Shown here piece after piece: positions 19,219 to 29,816 of a stretch of DNA of 64,000 nt. Numbering within the stretch: the first letter of the stretch is position 1; every line of letters starts with the position of its first letter. The DNA is taken from positions 310,001-374,000 of the forward strand of contig BCKQ01000002.1 of NCBI GenBank assembly GCA_001600695.1. The letters run 5' to 3'. The stretch is from Ascoidea asiatica. Lineage: Eukaryota > Ascomycota > Saccharomycetes > Ascoideales > Ascoideaceae. The position numbers and the translations under genes were made by a program. Below the pieces are notes generated by a model. It was given only the letters and a program-made list of their open reading frames with translations, was not told the DNA's origin and did not search any database.

Positions 19219-19228
19219 GTCATGTGAC
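19219..19228. promoter_or_regulatory. GTCATGTGAC, Cbf1-like site
   Basis: The same decamer occurs at 39899-39908 in another promoter. Its CATGTGAC core matches the CDEI/Cbf1 half-consensus RTCACRTG on the opposite strand. Function is inferred. Confidence 0.35.
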
Positions 19229-19495
19229 TTTGATTTGATTGAGGCTTGCGGCAGATTTCACATTTTGATTGCTCGGCGGAGGAAGATTCAAGTTTCCATG
19301 TGTTTAATCCCGGTTTAAATATCAGTTGCCCATCAGAAAAAAATACCCTTTTTTTGAAAAAGGATCAAGAATAAATAGTGTTGTAAAATGTAATGAATTA
19401 AAGTGTCAATTGCCTTATCAATTATTTGTTAATCAAAGACTTGCAAAATTAAATACTTCTTTTCTTTCATATAAAACAAAGTAAAACTAAATATC

Positions 19496-19545
19496 AATTC
19501 AATTCAATTCAATTCAAATCAAATCAATTCAATTCAATCAACCTT
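19496..19545. repeat. ATTCA pentamer tract upstream of YET3
   Basis: About ten imperfect copies of a 5-bp unit (AATTC/AATCA variants) roughly 100 bp before the YET3 start. This is a simple-sequence tract. Confidence 0.7.
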
Positions 19546-19646
19546 TTCTTCTAACAAGGTTTTTTTTTGCGCTTCATTCAACTCTCATATCAATCTTCTC
19601 ATTTAAACATTATTAAAATTTATTAATTCAATAAAAAATATCAAAA

Positions 19647-20354
19647 ATGTCTATTTATATGTCATTTATCTTTATTTCATTAGTAATTGAAATGATTATT
19701 TTAATTTTATTAGTAATTCCATTTCCATTACCAATAAGAAAACAATTTGTTACAATTTCAAAAATCTTAGGTACTTCAGTTCATTTTAATATATCTATAA
19801 AAATATTTGGTGGTTTAATATTAATATTATTTTTAGATGCAATTAATCGTTCTTCTTCAATTAGTTTACATGGTCAAAATGGTTCTATTATGAATAATAA
19901 TAATAATAATAATAACAACAATAATAATGTAAATAATAATATGAATAATAATATGAATACTCCAATTATAGTAACTCCAGAAATGATTGCAAGTAAATTT
20001 TATCATCAAAGAAATATTTATTTATCAGGTGCTGTTTTATTTTTTTTAATGGCAATTCCAACTGTTTTAACAATTTTAGGTAAAATTGTTAAATATAAAT
20101 ATCTATTACAAGATATTGAAAAAATTAATAATAATAATAATAATAACAATAATACTAAAAATAAAAATTCTTCAAAAGAAGATACTAAAGAAATTTCAAT
20201 TTTAGAAAACGAATTAAAACAAAAAACAATTGATTATGAAACTTTAATGAAACAAGTTAATAATTTACAATCTGCTTATAATGAAAAAGCTGATAAAGTA
20301 AATAATATTAGTAGTAATATTGAAATGAAAAATATCAATAAAAAAGATTTATGA
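19647..20354 (+). CDS. YET3: YET3-like ER membrane protein (BAP31 family)
   Basis: A 235-residue BAP31 homologue. Three hydrophobic segments (about 5-25, 45-62 and 130-150) are arranged as in Yet1/Yet3, followed by a cytosolic coiled coil (about 185-225, heptad-like ISILENELKQKTIDYETLMKQ). It ends in KKDL, which fits the dilysine ER-retrieval pattern KKxx. Asn runs are inserted in the second loop and before the coiled coil. In yeast, Yet proteins associate with the translocon and with Scs2/Opi1. YET1 versus YET3 cannot be separated firmly. It is convergent with URC4, 86 bp apart, across a TATAA-repeat. Confidence 0.85.
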   Translation: MSIYMSFIFISLVIEMIILILLVIPFPLPIRKQFVTISKILGTSVHFNISIKIFGGLILILFLDAINRSSSISLHGQNGSIMNNNNNNNNNNNNVNNNMNNNMNTPIIVTPEMIASKFYHQRNIYLSGAVLFFLMAIPTVLTILGKIVKYKYLLQDIEKINNNNNNNNNTKNKNSSKEDTKEISILENELKQKTIDYETLMKQVNNLQSAYNEKADKVNNISSNIEMKNINKKDL

Positions 20355-20440
20355 AATCATTGCTAATTCATATATATAATTATACAGTATATATATATAA
20401 TATAATATAATATAATATATAAATAAAATTAAGTTTATAA

Positions 20441-22048
20441 TTAAAATGTAGTTCCAATAGAAATTAAATATATTGGTGGTTCACCAGTTTTTTCTCTTTT
20501 ACTTTTTGAAATTTTTCTACCTGCTTTCCAACTACCAGCTTCAATTAATTGTGGTAATGTTAAATTTGCATTTAATTTTTTATTAACTAAAGGTAATAAA
20601 TAATCTAAAAATCCAATTGTAATTGCTCTCCATTCAACAATTATATCATCACTTGCATAATAACATGGTACATTATAAGGATTTTTAAAACTATCTTCAA
20701 ATGTAAAACTTTCTTTAACTTTTTCACTATTTTTAGCACCTTCATCTAAAATTTTATCTTTAATTGTTAATAAATTAAAATCTAATAATAAACCACCATT
20801 TCTATATTCTGGTAAACCTGTTAATAAATGTTTATTTTTAAATTTTAAATTACCTAATTCTGGATTTTCTAATATAACAATTAATGAATATGTTAACCAT
20901 TGTAATAATTTATGAAATGGTATAACTTTTAAATTACCATTATCATTATATTGCCATGCATCACCTAATGGAATTCTATCTTCTTCAGTTATAAGTTTTG
21001 ATTCCCAAATATCATTAAAACATTTAATTAAAAGATCCCATAAATCAGCAGTATCAACTTCATTTGTTGAAGAATTTTCAGATAAAAAAATTAAAAAATC
21101 AATTAAATTACCTGGTCTTAAAGATTTTTCTTCATTACTATAAAAAATATCAGGATGTTCTTCTAAAGAAACTCCTAAATCATTTAATAAAAGTAATCTA
21201 CTACTTAAACCAATTAAAAGATTTTTTTGATCAATTTGTAACATATAATTTAAATCAGAAAAAGTTACATTTTTTAAAGATGTTGAATCAACAATATAAG
21301 GATCTAAATGATTAGAAGAAAAAAAACCTTTAACAAACATATTATAAGTTGCAATTGCCATACCTTCAGAACGTGTAAAAATATGATTTGATAATGGATC
21401 TTTATAAGACCAATTAACACCAGTACCAGCATCTAAAAGTACAGAAACAAAAAATAAATCAATAAGTTTTTTAGCTTTAGAAATATTTGTAATATCTTTA
21501 AATTGATCAGGTAAAATTTTATCAATTAAAATAGAAATTCTTTTAATTGAATCAGTTTCAAAATGTTGCCATCTTGAATGTGGAGGAATTTTATTATAAT
21601 CTGGATAATAATCTTGTTTAATTAAATCAGAAATATAATTTACACAATTATCTAAATATTCTGGATGAGAAGTAAAATTTGAATCAAAATTATTTAAAGT
21701 ATTTGTAAAAACTTTTTTAAAAATTGGAGTTGATAATTCTCTAACAGATTGTAAAGATAATAGATATTTTGAATCTTCACCTTCTAAATAGTCAACAGTT
21801 GAAGAATTTACTGTTTTTTCAATTGGTTCATTAGGTAATTGTTCAGGTAATTGTTCATGTAGTTGTTCATGTAGTTGTTCATGTTCTTCGTTTGGATTTT
21901 CATGTGATTTCTCAGGAGTTTCCTCTGGTGATTTCTTAGAAGATTTCTCGGAAGATTCAGTTGGTGGTTCATTAGGTGATTGGATAGATAGTTCGTTAAA
22001 TGATTGAATAGGTGATTCAGCAGGTGTTCCACGAGGTGATTGATCCAT
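20441..22048 (-). CDS. URC4: URC4-like uracil-catabolism protein (DUF1688)
   Basis: A 535-residue protein matching the URC4/Urg3 (DUF1688) family, which belongs to the URC pathway for using uracil as a nitrogen source in some yeasts (genetically defined in Lachancea kluyveri). Visible family segments include IPPHSRWQHFE, FFVSVLLDAGTGVNWSY, RSEGMAIATYNMF, RPGNLIDFL and the C-terminal VEWRAITIGFLDYLLP. The exact reaction is not established. The first ~80 residues are extra: Pro/Ser/Glu-rich, with a tandem EQLHEQL/EQLPEQL repeat. S. cerevisiae has no homologue. No other URC gene is in the window. Confidence 0.85.
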   Translation of the reverse strand: MDQSPRGTPAESPIQSFNELSIQSPNEPPTESSEKSSKKSPEETPEKSHENPNEEHEQLHEQLHEQLPEQLPNEPIEKTVNSSTVDYLEGEDSKYLLSLQSVRELSTPIFKKVFTNTLNNFDSNFTSHPEYLDNCVNYISDLIKQDYYPDYNKIPPHSRWQHFETDSIKRISILIDKILPDQFKDITNISKAKKLIDLFFVSVLLDAGTGVNWSYKDPLSNHIFTRSEGMAIATYNMFVKGFFSSNHLDPYIVDSTSLKNVTFSDLNYMLQIDQKNLLIGLSSRLLLLNDLGVSLEEHPDIFYSNEEKSLRPGNLIDFLIFLSENSSTNEVDTADLWDLLIKCFNDIWESKLITEEDRIPLGDAWQYNDNGNLKVIPFHKLLQWLTYSLIVILENPELGNLKFKNKHLLTGLPEYRNGGLLLDFNLLTIKDKILDEGAKNSEKVKESFTFEDSFKNPYNVPCYYASDDIIVEWRAITIGFLDYLLPLVNKKLNANLTLPQLIEAGSWKAGRKISKSKREKTGEPPIYLISIGTTF

Positions 22049-22412
22049 TTGTTAATAAGTTTATTATATGTTTAGTGATTTTAATTGATGAATGATTTTA
22101 ATTGATTAATGATTTGAATAATTGAATAATTGAATAATTGAATAATTGGCTGTAATTGATTGAATAATTGATTTCGAAGAATAAAAGAAATAATTGAATG
22201 AAAAAAATATTAAATGAAAAAAGGGAGTATTTATATCATTTATTATACATTGTGAATTGAATTGACTAGAATACAATAGCAATATTATAGACAATTGAAA
22301 TTGAATATAAGTTTAATCGAGTTCTAATCCAGTCTCGAAAACAATAAGAGAGTCAAGCCTCGGATATACCTCGGGAAAGTGAGGAAGATCCCCAGAAAGG
22401 GAGTCAACAAGG

Positions 22413-22418
22413 CACGTG
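22413..22418. promoter_or_regulatory. CACGTG E-box 1
   Basis: Palindromic CACGTG in the GC-rich part of the URC4/CAF120 promoter. It is the core site of Cbf1/Pho4-type bHLH factors. Confidence 0.4.
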
Positions 22419-22588
22419 TTTTATTCTTATCTTATCTTTCCGAGTAACTCAACTCAAGCAATAGAGATCCATTTCAGTGGCGTTTCATGTGTCACGGGAC
22501 CTTTTAGTGCTTAAAGATTGCAGTTGCTTTTGAAGTGAGCCCCGCGAGGCTTTTGACCCCCGGTTTGATTTGCTTGCGGGTCCAATGT

Positions 22589-22594
22589 CACGTG
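22589..22594. promoter_or_regulatory. CACGTG E-box 2
   Basis: Second CACGTG, 176 bp from the first, within GTCACGTGCTT. It has the T before CACGTG that Pho4 disfavours and Cbf1 tolerates. Confidence 0.4.
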
Positions 22595-23075
22595 CTTGGT
22601 TGATCCGACCTGTTTGCTGCCAGCGCTGCCGTGTTCAGAGCGTTAGCGTTGCTGCTTCTGCTCCTACCACTGCCGCTGCGCGAGGAAAAAAGAAGAAAAG
22701 AAGAAAAGAATAACAGACAAAATTGCTCTAGTGAGTGTTTAGCGAGTGCTTAGCAGAAAGAGAAAGAACCCTTTTTATTGAGTTGAATTCCATCGTCGTT
22801 TCACTTGAAATCAATCCTCTGACTCCAGCTGTTCCTCAAGATTCAATTTGAAATAGATAATATTGTAAAGCAATACAGAATATAATAGAATACAGAATAC
22901 AGAATACAATATTCAATATTCAAAATTCAAAATTCATAATTCAATATCAATTATTAGTTATTATTCCAATTAGAATTAGAATTTCTGATTCATTGTCATT
23001 GTCTGTATTCATATTCATATTCATATTCATTTTCATTTTCATTTTCATATTCATTTTCATTTCCTTCCATAAACA

Positions 23076-23108
23076 TAAACAAATCATAAACAAATCATAA
23101 ACAAATCT
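23076..23108 (+). promoter_or_regulatory. three phased TAAACAAAT elements
   Basis: TAAACAAATC is repeated at 23076, 23087 and 23098, exactly 11 bp apart. TAAACAA fits the forkhead core (RTAAAYA). This could be simple repeat drift or a helically phased site array. Confidence 0.35.
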
Positions 23109-23563
23109 ATCATATCCTCTCATCTCTTCTCAGCTCTTCTCATTTTCTCAATCTCTCATTCTTTCAATTATTTAATTTGGGTATTTCTATTTCTCATAAA
23201 TTTTGAATCAATCATTGAGAAAAATAATCATAAACCATTAGTAATAAATCATAATTTATAAGCCATATATTATAGATCATAAACTCATCTTTTGTCTCAA
23301 TTTTTCACTCGTTTTTTTTTTTATTTTTCTAACGTAAATAAACTAAATTACCTTTTTGCCATTCATTTCTAATTTTAGTACTTAATATATTAAATTATTC
23401 AATAATAATCAATATTTGTTATTTAATTTATTTAAATATTCAATCTTACTCATTTAAAATATATTTATTTTCATTCTTCAAATCTTACTCTTAATTCAAT
23501 CATATATATATTTAAAATATATTATTATAATATTAATTAACTATTTTTATTAACTCCATTAAA

Positions 23564-24066
23564 ATGCCTTCCTTTTCAAAATTCTTTTCAAAATCAAAAT
23601 CAAAATCAAATAAATCAAAATCTGATTCAAAATCTGATTCAAAATCAAATAATAATTCAAATACAAATTCAAATTCAAATTCAATTCCAATTCCAATTCC
23701 AATTCCAATTGGTCAAGCACCAACTCCTCCTTCAAAATCTAATTCTATTAATCCTTTCAATTCATCTCAAGAAACTCAAGAATCTCAAGATGAAAATATA
23801 TTTGCTGATCGATCTTTAAATAATAATAGTAATAATAGTCCTCAATTACAACCTCCTGTTCAATTAGATCATGATAATATCAATAATATCAACAATTTCA
23901 ATAATAACTCTATTATTAATAATAATTTATCTTCCTCTTTTCAACAAACTTCAATTCCAACTTCTTTCATGAGACCAAGATCCTCTTCAAGATCTTCAAA
24001 TTTGCAATCAAATTTACAATCTTTTCCAATTAATGATATTCTCACTACTACCACTACCACAACCAC

Positions 24067-24101
<35 letters not shown>

Positions 24102-26344
24102 TACAGGATTATAATAAACATAACAAAAGACAATCAGTTAATAGCCAAAGAAGTTTTTCAATAAATTCAATTGTCTCAAATAACTTAAATACTCCAAATC
24201 AAAATCATATCAATAATAGTAGCAATAATAATATCAAAAAAAGAAATTTATCTTCCCCTTGGGAATTACCTGATTCAACTCCAGAAGAATTAATTCCAAT
24301 CTTAACTTTAATTGGTTCTCAACAAGCAAGACTCTATAATGAAGGCTTTTTTAAAATTTCTATAAAAAAATCAAATTTTATTTCAAATGCTCCAATTTTA
24401 TCTCCTCAAATTCAACAACAATCTCAATCTCAACAACAACAACAACCATCTTCTGATATTGATGATGATTTCTTTGTTGTTTATGGTTCATTATCTGGTA
24501 ATGAATTAGCAATTTGGAAATCAGATGATACTCAATTTAAACCAATTTATATAAATATTAGTGATGCAGTTTTTAAAAATGATTTTAAAAATTTCACTTT
24601 AAAAATTATTTCTCCTTCTTTAAATACTTATATTTTAAAATTTGATTCAATTTTAATTCAAAAAAATTGGTTTTCTGCTTTATTATTATCTTATTTTGAA
24701 TATAATTGTTTACATGAAGCTTATACTGGTGCTTTATTATCTTGTAAAGCAATTCATTTATCTGATATTAAAACTTTATTATCTGAATCGAGATATTCTG
24801 TTGCAGAATGGTGTAATATAAAATTAAATTATATTAATTCAAAATGGTCAAAAGTTTATGTAGTTGTAACTCCTGGTCAAAAAGATAAAAATAAATTTGG
24901 TTCAATTTCAATTTATAATTCAAATAAAACAAATAAAAAAAATTTAATTTTAACAATTAAAAAAGCTTTCACTTGTTTTGCTGTTTATCCTCAAGGTCCT
25001 GAAGTTATTGATGAAAGTTCTTTATTAAAAATTGAAGGTGAAATTACTGTATATAATTGGAAACATTTAATTTCAAAAAACGTAAATAATATACTTTCTG
25101 CTTCAAATACTCCTAAAATTAATCAATCTGTTAATAATAGTTCTAATAATTTACCATTTTCACCTTCATCTTCTTCTCATTCTTCTTTTAAAAATCGTTC
25201 AAGATCTTCTTCAATTGGTTCTTTTGTTAAAAAGAAATCTTCAAATTCTTCTTTAAGTAGTTCTTTCTCAAATTTTAATCAAAATGAAAGTTCTGATAGT
25301 ATAAATAATTTATTTGGTAAATCTTCAATATTGAATACTTCTTTATATTTATTACCTGAAAGACATCCTTCTGTTAAAAATTTTGAAACAATGATAAGAT
25401 TTTTAATTCCAATTTTTGATGCTTTTAATTTATATGGTAGACCAAAAAGATTAATTTCTGATAAAGGTAATTTAAGCTCATTATTATTTGGTTTACCAGT
25501 TTTACCAAAAACAAAATATTTAAATTATTCTGATTGTGTAGATTTGGTAAGTAAAAAAATTGATGGAATTCCAATTCCAAGAAATATTTCAATAGATTCT
25601 AATGAATCTTCAGTTAATAAAAAAAGTTCAAAAAAAATTAAATTTGGATTAACTGCAAAACAAAAAGCTAAAGAAGATGAAAAATCTAAATCAAATAAAA
25701 CAATCGAAGAATATACTAATCTGTTACCAATTTCAGATTGGACAAATAAAGAATGGATTGAATTTTTGAAAACAGAAATTAAATATAAGTTAAATAACGG
25801 TTATCAAGGTTCTGGTGATTTAGTAACTGATTTAAAGTCTGCAGTTACTTTAACTCGTGATTCAGATTTTTCTGTTCGTGGTTATGATACAGCTAATACT
25901 ATTTCAAGAAAAAGTTCAATGTCTAATAGAGATTCAATTCCAAATAGATCTAATAGAAATTCATTAATTGCTAATCCATTATTAGCATCCAAAAGAAATT
26001 CATTGACAAATTTTGGTCTTGGATTACATATAAGTTCTGCTTCAAATTCTTCTAATAATTTTACTTCAAATCTTCGAAATAATGAAACTGAAAATTCAAA
26101 TCAATATCCTTACTTAAATCAAGATTCTTCTAATTCAATTTCAACTCAAGGTTTCAATAATGCTTCATTAAGTGTAGATAATATTTCAAATTCAAATAAT
26201 TTAGGTCTTCCAGAAGGTGATGAAAGAAGAAAAACCTATACAACTGTTAATGAATATATTAGTTCATATGCTGATGGAGGAGATCTGACTTCTCATAATG
26301 GTGAAGTTATAAGTTCTTCGGCAATTCCTGTTGCTAGTAATTAA
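23564..26344 (+). CDS. CAF120: CAF120/SKG3-like PH-domain protein
   Basis: A 926-residue homologue of the paralogues Caf120 (CCR4-NOT associated) and Skg3 (bud-neck protein). Residues 1-230 are Ser/Asn/Lys low complexity with SKSK and poly-Asn runs. Two PH-like regions follow: about 240-385 (FFVVYGSLSGNELAIWKSDD) and about 405-530 (EWCNIKLNYINSKWSKVYVVV). The conserved block after them, LLPERHPSVKNFETMIRFLI then YGRPKRLISDKGNLSSLLFG, is diagnostic of this family. The C-terminal third is Ser/Asn-rich. One copy is seen, as expected for a lineage predating the S. cerevisiae duplication, so CAF120 and SKG3 roles cannot be separated. Confidence 0.82.
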
Positions 26345-27256
26345 AATCAAAATTGTTAGGTTTTTGGCTTCTTTGATTATCTTGTTATTTATTTCTATTC
26401 TATTCCAATTTAGGTCATAGAGACATATTGTATTAATATTATATATAATATCTACAGTATGTTTTTTTACCGAATTATTACTTATTTCTTTCTAAAAAAA
26501 ATTTATTATATTTATTTTCATTTTCATTTTCACTTCCAATTCGAAACCAATTTCAAATACATTTTTATTTTCAATTTTTTATTTTTTAGATTAAATCAAA
26601 AAAAATTTTTGTTTACCGTTTTGTAATCAAATTCAATTTAATATTATATAAGAACTAACTGTAGCCTAAATATAATTATAAAATAATTTCGTTCGTTTTC
26701 TATTTAATTCAGGAAATTGAAAAAAAAATAGCTATCAAAAACTTAAATTAACCTATTTTTTATCAATTATTGTCAAGTTATTAAAGTTCATTTGTATTAA
26801 AATCTATATTGTAAAAGGGATTGAATTTAAAGGGTATATTCGAAACTGATCTTAAGCAAAAGATTGAAGTTGTTGATTTAGCCTGGTTATAGATGGAGCT
26901 AATTTACAATTAAGTTAGGCTGAGAAGAAAAAAATAAAAGGTAAAGAGAACAATAAACAATTAAAGATAATGGGATAAGCTTTCAAAAATAAAAATTAAA
27001 GAATAGGAAACAAAATAAAACAAAACGATGAATATAATAAAATAAAATAAAGTAAAAAAAAAGTAATGGAACAAGATATAAAAAATTAGAAAATAAAAGA
27101 AAGATTTTGAAGCAAAAAAATAAGAAAGAAATCAAAGGCAAAAGCAAATATCGAAGGTTAATTAAAACAAAACCATTTGAACTAGAAAATAATAAAAGTT
27201 TATAAATTGAAAAAAAGATTTGAAATGTTTTATAAGATTAATTATTAATTATTAAT
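26345..27256. other. 912-bp region between convergent genes
   Basis: No gene. From about 26920 to 27240 the plus strand is strongly purine-rich (runs of A with GA/AAG words), so the 3' flank of the minus-strand mannosyltransferase is pyrimidine-rich in the sense direction. Confidence 0.55.
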
Positions 27257-28987
27257 TTATTCAGGATTTTCATGTAAAAAATTTAAATGATCAGTCATTA
27301 TTGAACATTCTTGATCAATATCATGATCTTTAAAATATTTCAAATCTACACCTAATAATCTTTCTTCAACAGGAGAATCACCATTATAATTTTTACAAAG
27401 AGAAGAACATAAAATTTCCCACATTCTTGCTTCAAAATCATAACCAATTTGAGAAGTTGAACTCAGATACATTCTTCTATGAGAACCATCAGATCTTTGT
27501 AATTCTTCTTTTTGAATCATTAAATCTGGAATTAATTTTGGATAAGATAAATGCATGAATAAAATTTTTGGATCAATAATTTTATCTTTTGATTTTTCAT
27601 CATCATATTTTAAATCATTTTTAAAATTTTGATAATCAATTAATGGATCATGTTGACCAAGAGCTTTTGCATGAAATGAATCATTTTCATGATAACCAAT
27701 CCAAGCAAATTTTTTTTTAACTTGATAATAAGGTAAACCTAATACAAAAGCAGCAGCAATAAAAGTTTCTTTATCACCTTGACCTGCGGAACCTTGAGTA
27801 AATAAAGGATAATAATAATCAGGACCAAAAATATTATAATATAAAGATAATAATAAAGTTTTTGAATGTTTTTTTTTATTAACTAATAACATTCCAGATT
27901 CAGAAGATGGATTTGGTAAAGTATTCGCAAGATCATGAAGATTAACATCTTTAAAAATATTAATTTCATTTAAATTTTTCTTATTACCTCTTAAAATTTG
28001 TTTACCTAATTTTATACCAGCAATTTCATACCATTTTGGATTTGTTGTTCTTGCCCAACTATCAGGCCAAATAACTAAACCTGTAACATTAAAAGGTTCA
28101 GAATTAAATAAATAATCAACATTATTTGTTGGAATATTATCAGCATCAATAAATAAAATATTTTCAAAATTTGAAATTAAAAATGCTAAATTTTTATATT
28201 GATAACCTTTAATTTTAATTGAATTAAAAAAATTCATATCAACTTTTTTAAATAATAAAGAACATTTTGCATTAAATTTTGGTAAAATATTTTCACAAAA
28301 ATTTAAATCATAATCATCTTCATTTGCAATAAAAACTTCAATTGAAGTTATTGAATTTAAAATTCTTAATTGTTGAATACTTAATAAAGCTAACCAATTA
28401 AATTTTCCACCTCCAACATAAACAATACCATTTTTATTTAATTTATTATTTTTAATATCTTGATTTGAAATTTGATTATTTGAACCAAAAATTTTAAAAT
28501 TTGAAGATTTTACCATTTTTAAATAACCATTATGATTTTCTTTTAAATTAATTAATTGAAAATCATTAATTTGTAATAAATTTATAAGATAATCATAAGA
28601 GAATATAAAAGGATCAGTATCAAATAATTCTTTTGCATGTTGATCATTTTTATAAATTTCCAAAGGTTTTGCACTTGGTTTAAAATATTTAATTTGATCA
28701 AAAATCCATTTATAATCTTGTTGATTATTATTTAACTGAGTATTTAATTGATTATTATTTGATTGAGTATTTTGATTTATTATATTTATATCATTACTAT
28801 TATTATTATCATTTATATCATTCTTTCTCGCTATATTATTATTAATATTTTTTTGTATTGAAGATGAAAATGGAATTGAATTTAAAGAAGAATTTGAAGA
28901 AGTTAAGAAAATAATGAAGAAAAGATAAAGAAATAAAATTAATAGTAATATTCTACAAAATTTATTTTTTATAAATCGTATCATCAT
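27257..28987 (-). CDS. MNN2: GT71 alpha-1,2-mannosyltransferase, MNN2/MNN5-like
   Basis: Predicted Golgi type II membrane enzyme that adds alpha-1,2-mannose branches to the mannan outer chain, using GDP-mannose and Mn2+. A short cytosolic tail and a signal-anchor (about residues 10-30) lead into an Asn-rich stem. The GT71 catalytic domain begins around residue 160: VYVGGGKFNWLALLSIQQLR, then the DxD metal site IDADN at 281-283, and GSAGQGDKETFIAAAFVLG near the end, the Mnn2/Mnn5 signature. The 576 residues are near the S. cerevisiae length of ~590. MNN2 versus MNN5 is not resolved. A second GT71 gene of the MNN1 type lies 7.5 kb away. Confidence 0.85.
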   Translation of the reverse strand: MMIRFIKNKFCRILLLILFLYLFFIIFLTSSNSSLNSIPFSSSIQKNINNNIARKNDINDNNNSNDINIINQNTQSNNNQLNTQLNNNQQDYKWIFDQIKYFKPSAKPLEIYKNDQHAKELFDTDPFIFSYDYLINLLQINDFQLINLKENHNGYLKMVKSSNFKIFGSNNQISNQDIKNNKLNKNGIVYVGGGKFNWLALLSIQQLRILNSITSIEVFIANEDDYDLNFCENILPKFNAKCSLLFKKVDMNFFNSIKIKGYQYKNLAFLISNFENILFIDADNIPTNNVDYLFNSEPFNVTGLVIWPDSWARTTNPKWYEIAGIKLGKQILRGNKKNLNEINIFKDVNLHDLANTLPNPSSESGMLLVNKKKHSKTLLLSLYYNIFGPDYYYPLFTQGSAGQGDKETFIAAAFVLGLPYYQVKKKFAWIGYHENDSFHAKALGQHDPLIDYQNFKNDLKYDDEKSKDKIIDPKILFMHLSYPKLIPDLMIQKEELQRSDGSHRRMYLSSTSQIGYDFEARMWEILCSSLCKNYNGDSPVEERLLGVDLKYFKDHDIDQECSIMTDHLNFLHENPE

Positions 28988-29816
28988 AAGATGTATGTAT
29001 TCTGAATATATTTTAAGATTATATACAGTATATTAATATTATTATTGTTTGAATTGGAAATATAGAAATAGAGATATAAAATAGAGATATAAAATAGAGA
29101 TATAAATATAGATAGAAATAGAATTTGGAATTGGAACTAAAATTAGAATCTGAATTTGGAATTAGAATCAAAATTAGAATTAGAACATGAACTAGAATTT
29201 GATAATGAGATTGAAATTGAGAATAGAAGATTCAAAGCTTTTAATAGAATTATTTTTTTATTTATTTTGAATAAATAAATTTAATTGTAATGGAGATTAT
29301 AATGGAGATTGTAATTATTATATAAATGAAAATATAATTGAAATGAAGGTTGTTATTGTGATTGTAAATGGAGTTGCATTTGAAATGCTGAAAAGGTGAA
29401 TTTGCAGTGAGTTGTTTGAAGCAGTTGCCGGATAAATCTAAACCTGCCCTCTCGTTTGCAAACACTGAGGAGGAGGGTCTTTCTTTCAGCGCCAACCAGC
29501 CCGAAAGTGCAACGTGGGGCTGCAACCGCGCGGTCTTGGAAAGGGAATGTGGCGCGTGAGCCAAGACTGGGGCACTCCTGTGCGGACAGCAAAGTGGCTA
29601 TTTCGGGGTTGCGTTGGGTCTTCTCTTGTCCGGATCGAAGTGTCGGCGGTTAAAAAAATAAAAAAACTACAGTAGAAATAAAATAGCGATATAATAGAAA
29701 TACATGGAAAATAATAAAAAGAAGGTCCATTGCAATCAAAAATCAGATATCACTTCAATTCAATTCATCGTATTCAATTCATCGTATTCAATTCAAGCCT
29801 GTTTTCTACCTGGATA
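28988..29816. other. divergent promoter region, MNN2-like / SYF1
   Basis: An AT-rich region with a sharply GC-richer block at about 29395-29650. Short frames in the block are judged non-coding. A 7-bp inverted repeat (GTCTTGG at 29533 and CCAAGAC at 29561) lies in it. A repeated ATTCAATTCATCGT unit occurs at about 29755-29790. Confidence 0.55.

Larger units (their letters stand above)
19023..19646. other. divergent promoter region, YDL177C-like / YET3
   Basis: Holds a GTCATGTGAC site and, near YET3, a run of imperfect ATTCA pentamers (about 19496-19545). Hydrophobic frames on the minus strand are judged non-coding. Confidence 0.5.
22049..23563. other. 1.5-kb divergent promoter region, URC4 / CAF120
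   Basis: No gene seen. A GC-rich block at about 22320-22690 carries two CACGTG sites. Downstream are simple repeats (TTCATA/TTCATT hexamers, 23000-23065), three forkhead-like sites, and a long T/C-rich stretch leading to the CAF120 start. Confidence 0.6.

Noticed and set aside
19023-19223. N-terminal extension of the IMPACT-family protein
   Set aside because: A hydrophobic extension not found in this family; the ATG at 19022 gives the expected length.
29262-29653. Overlapping frames on both strands in the GC-rich block
   Set aside because: GC-rich DNA has few stops. The frames overlap each other, resemble no family and lack the codon use of neighbouring genes.
29730-29816. Upstream start of SYF1 at TTG 29730
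   Set aside because: Non-ATG, and the extension comes from a simple ATTCA repeat; MLHRGQ at 29817 is preferred.
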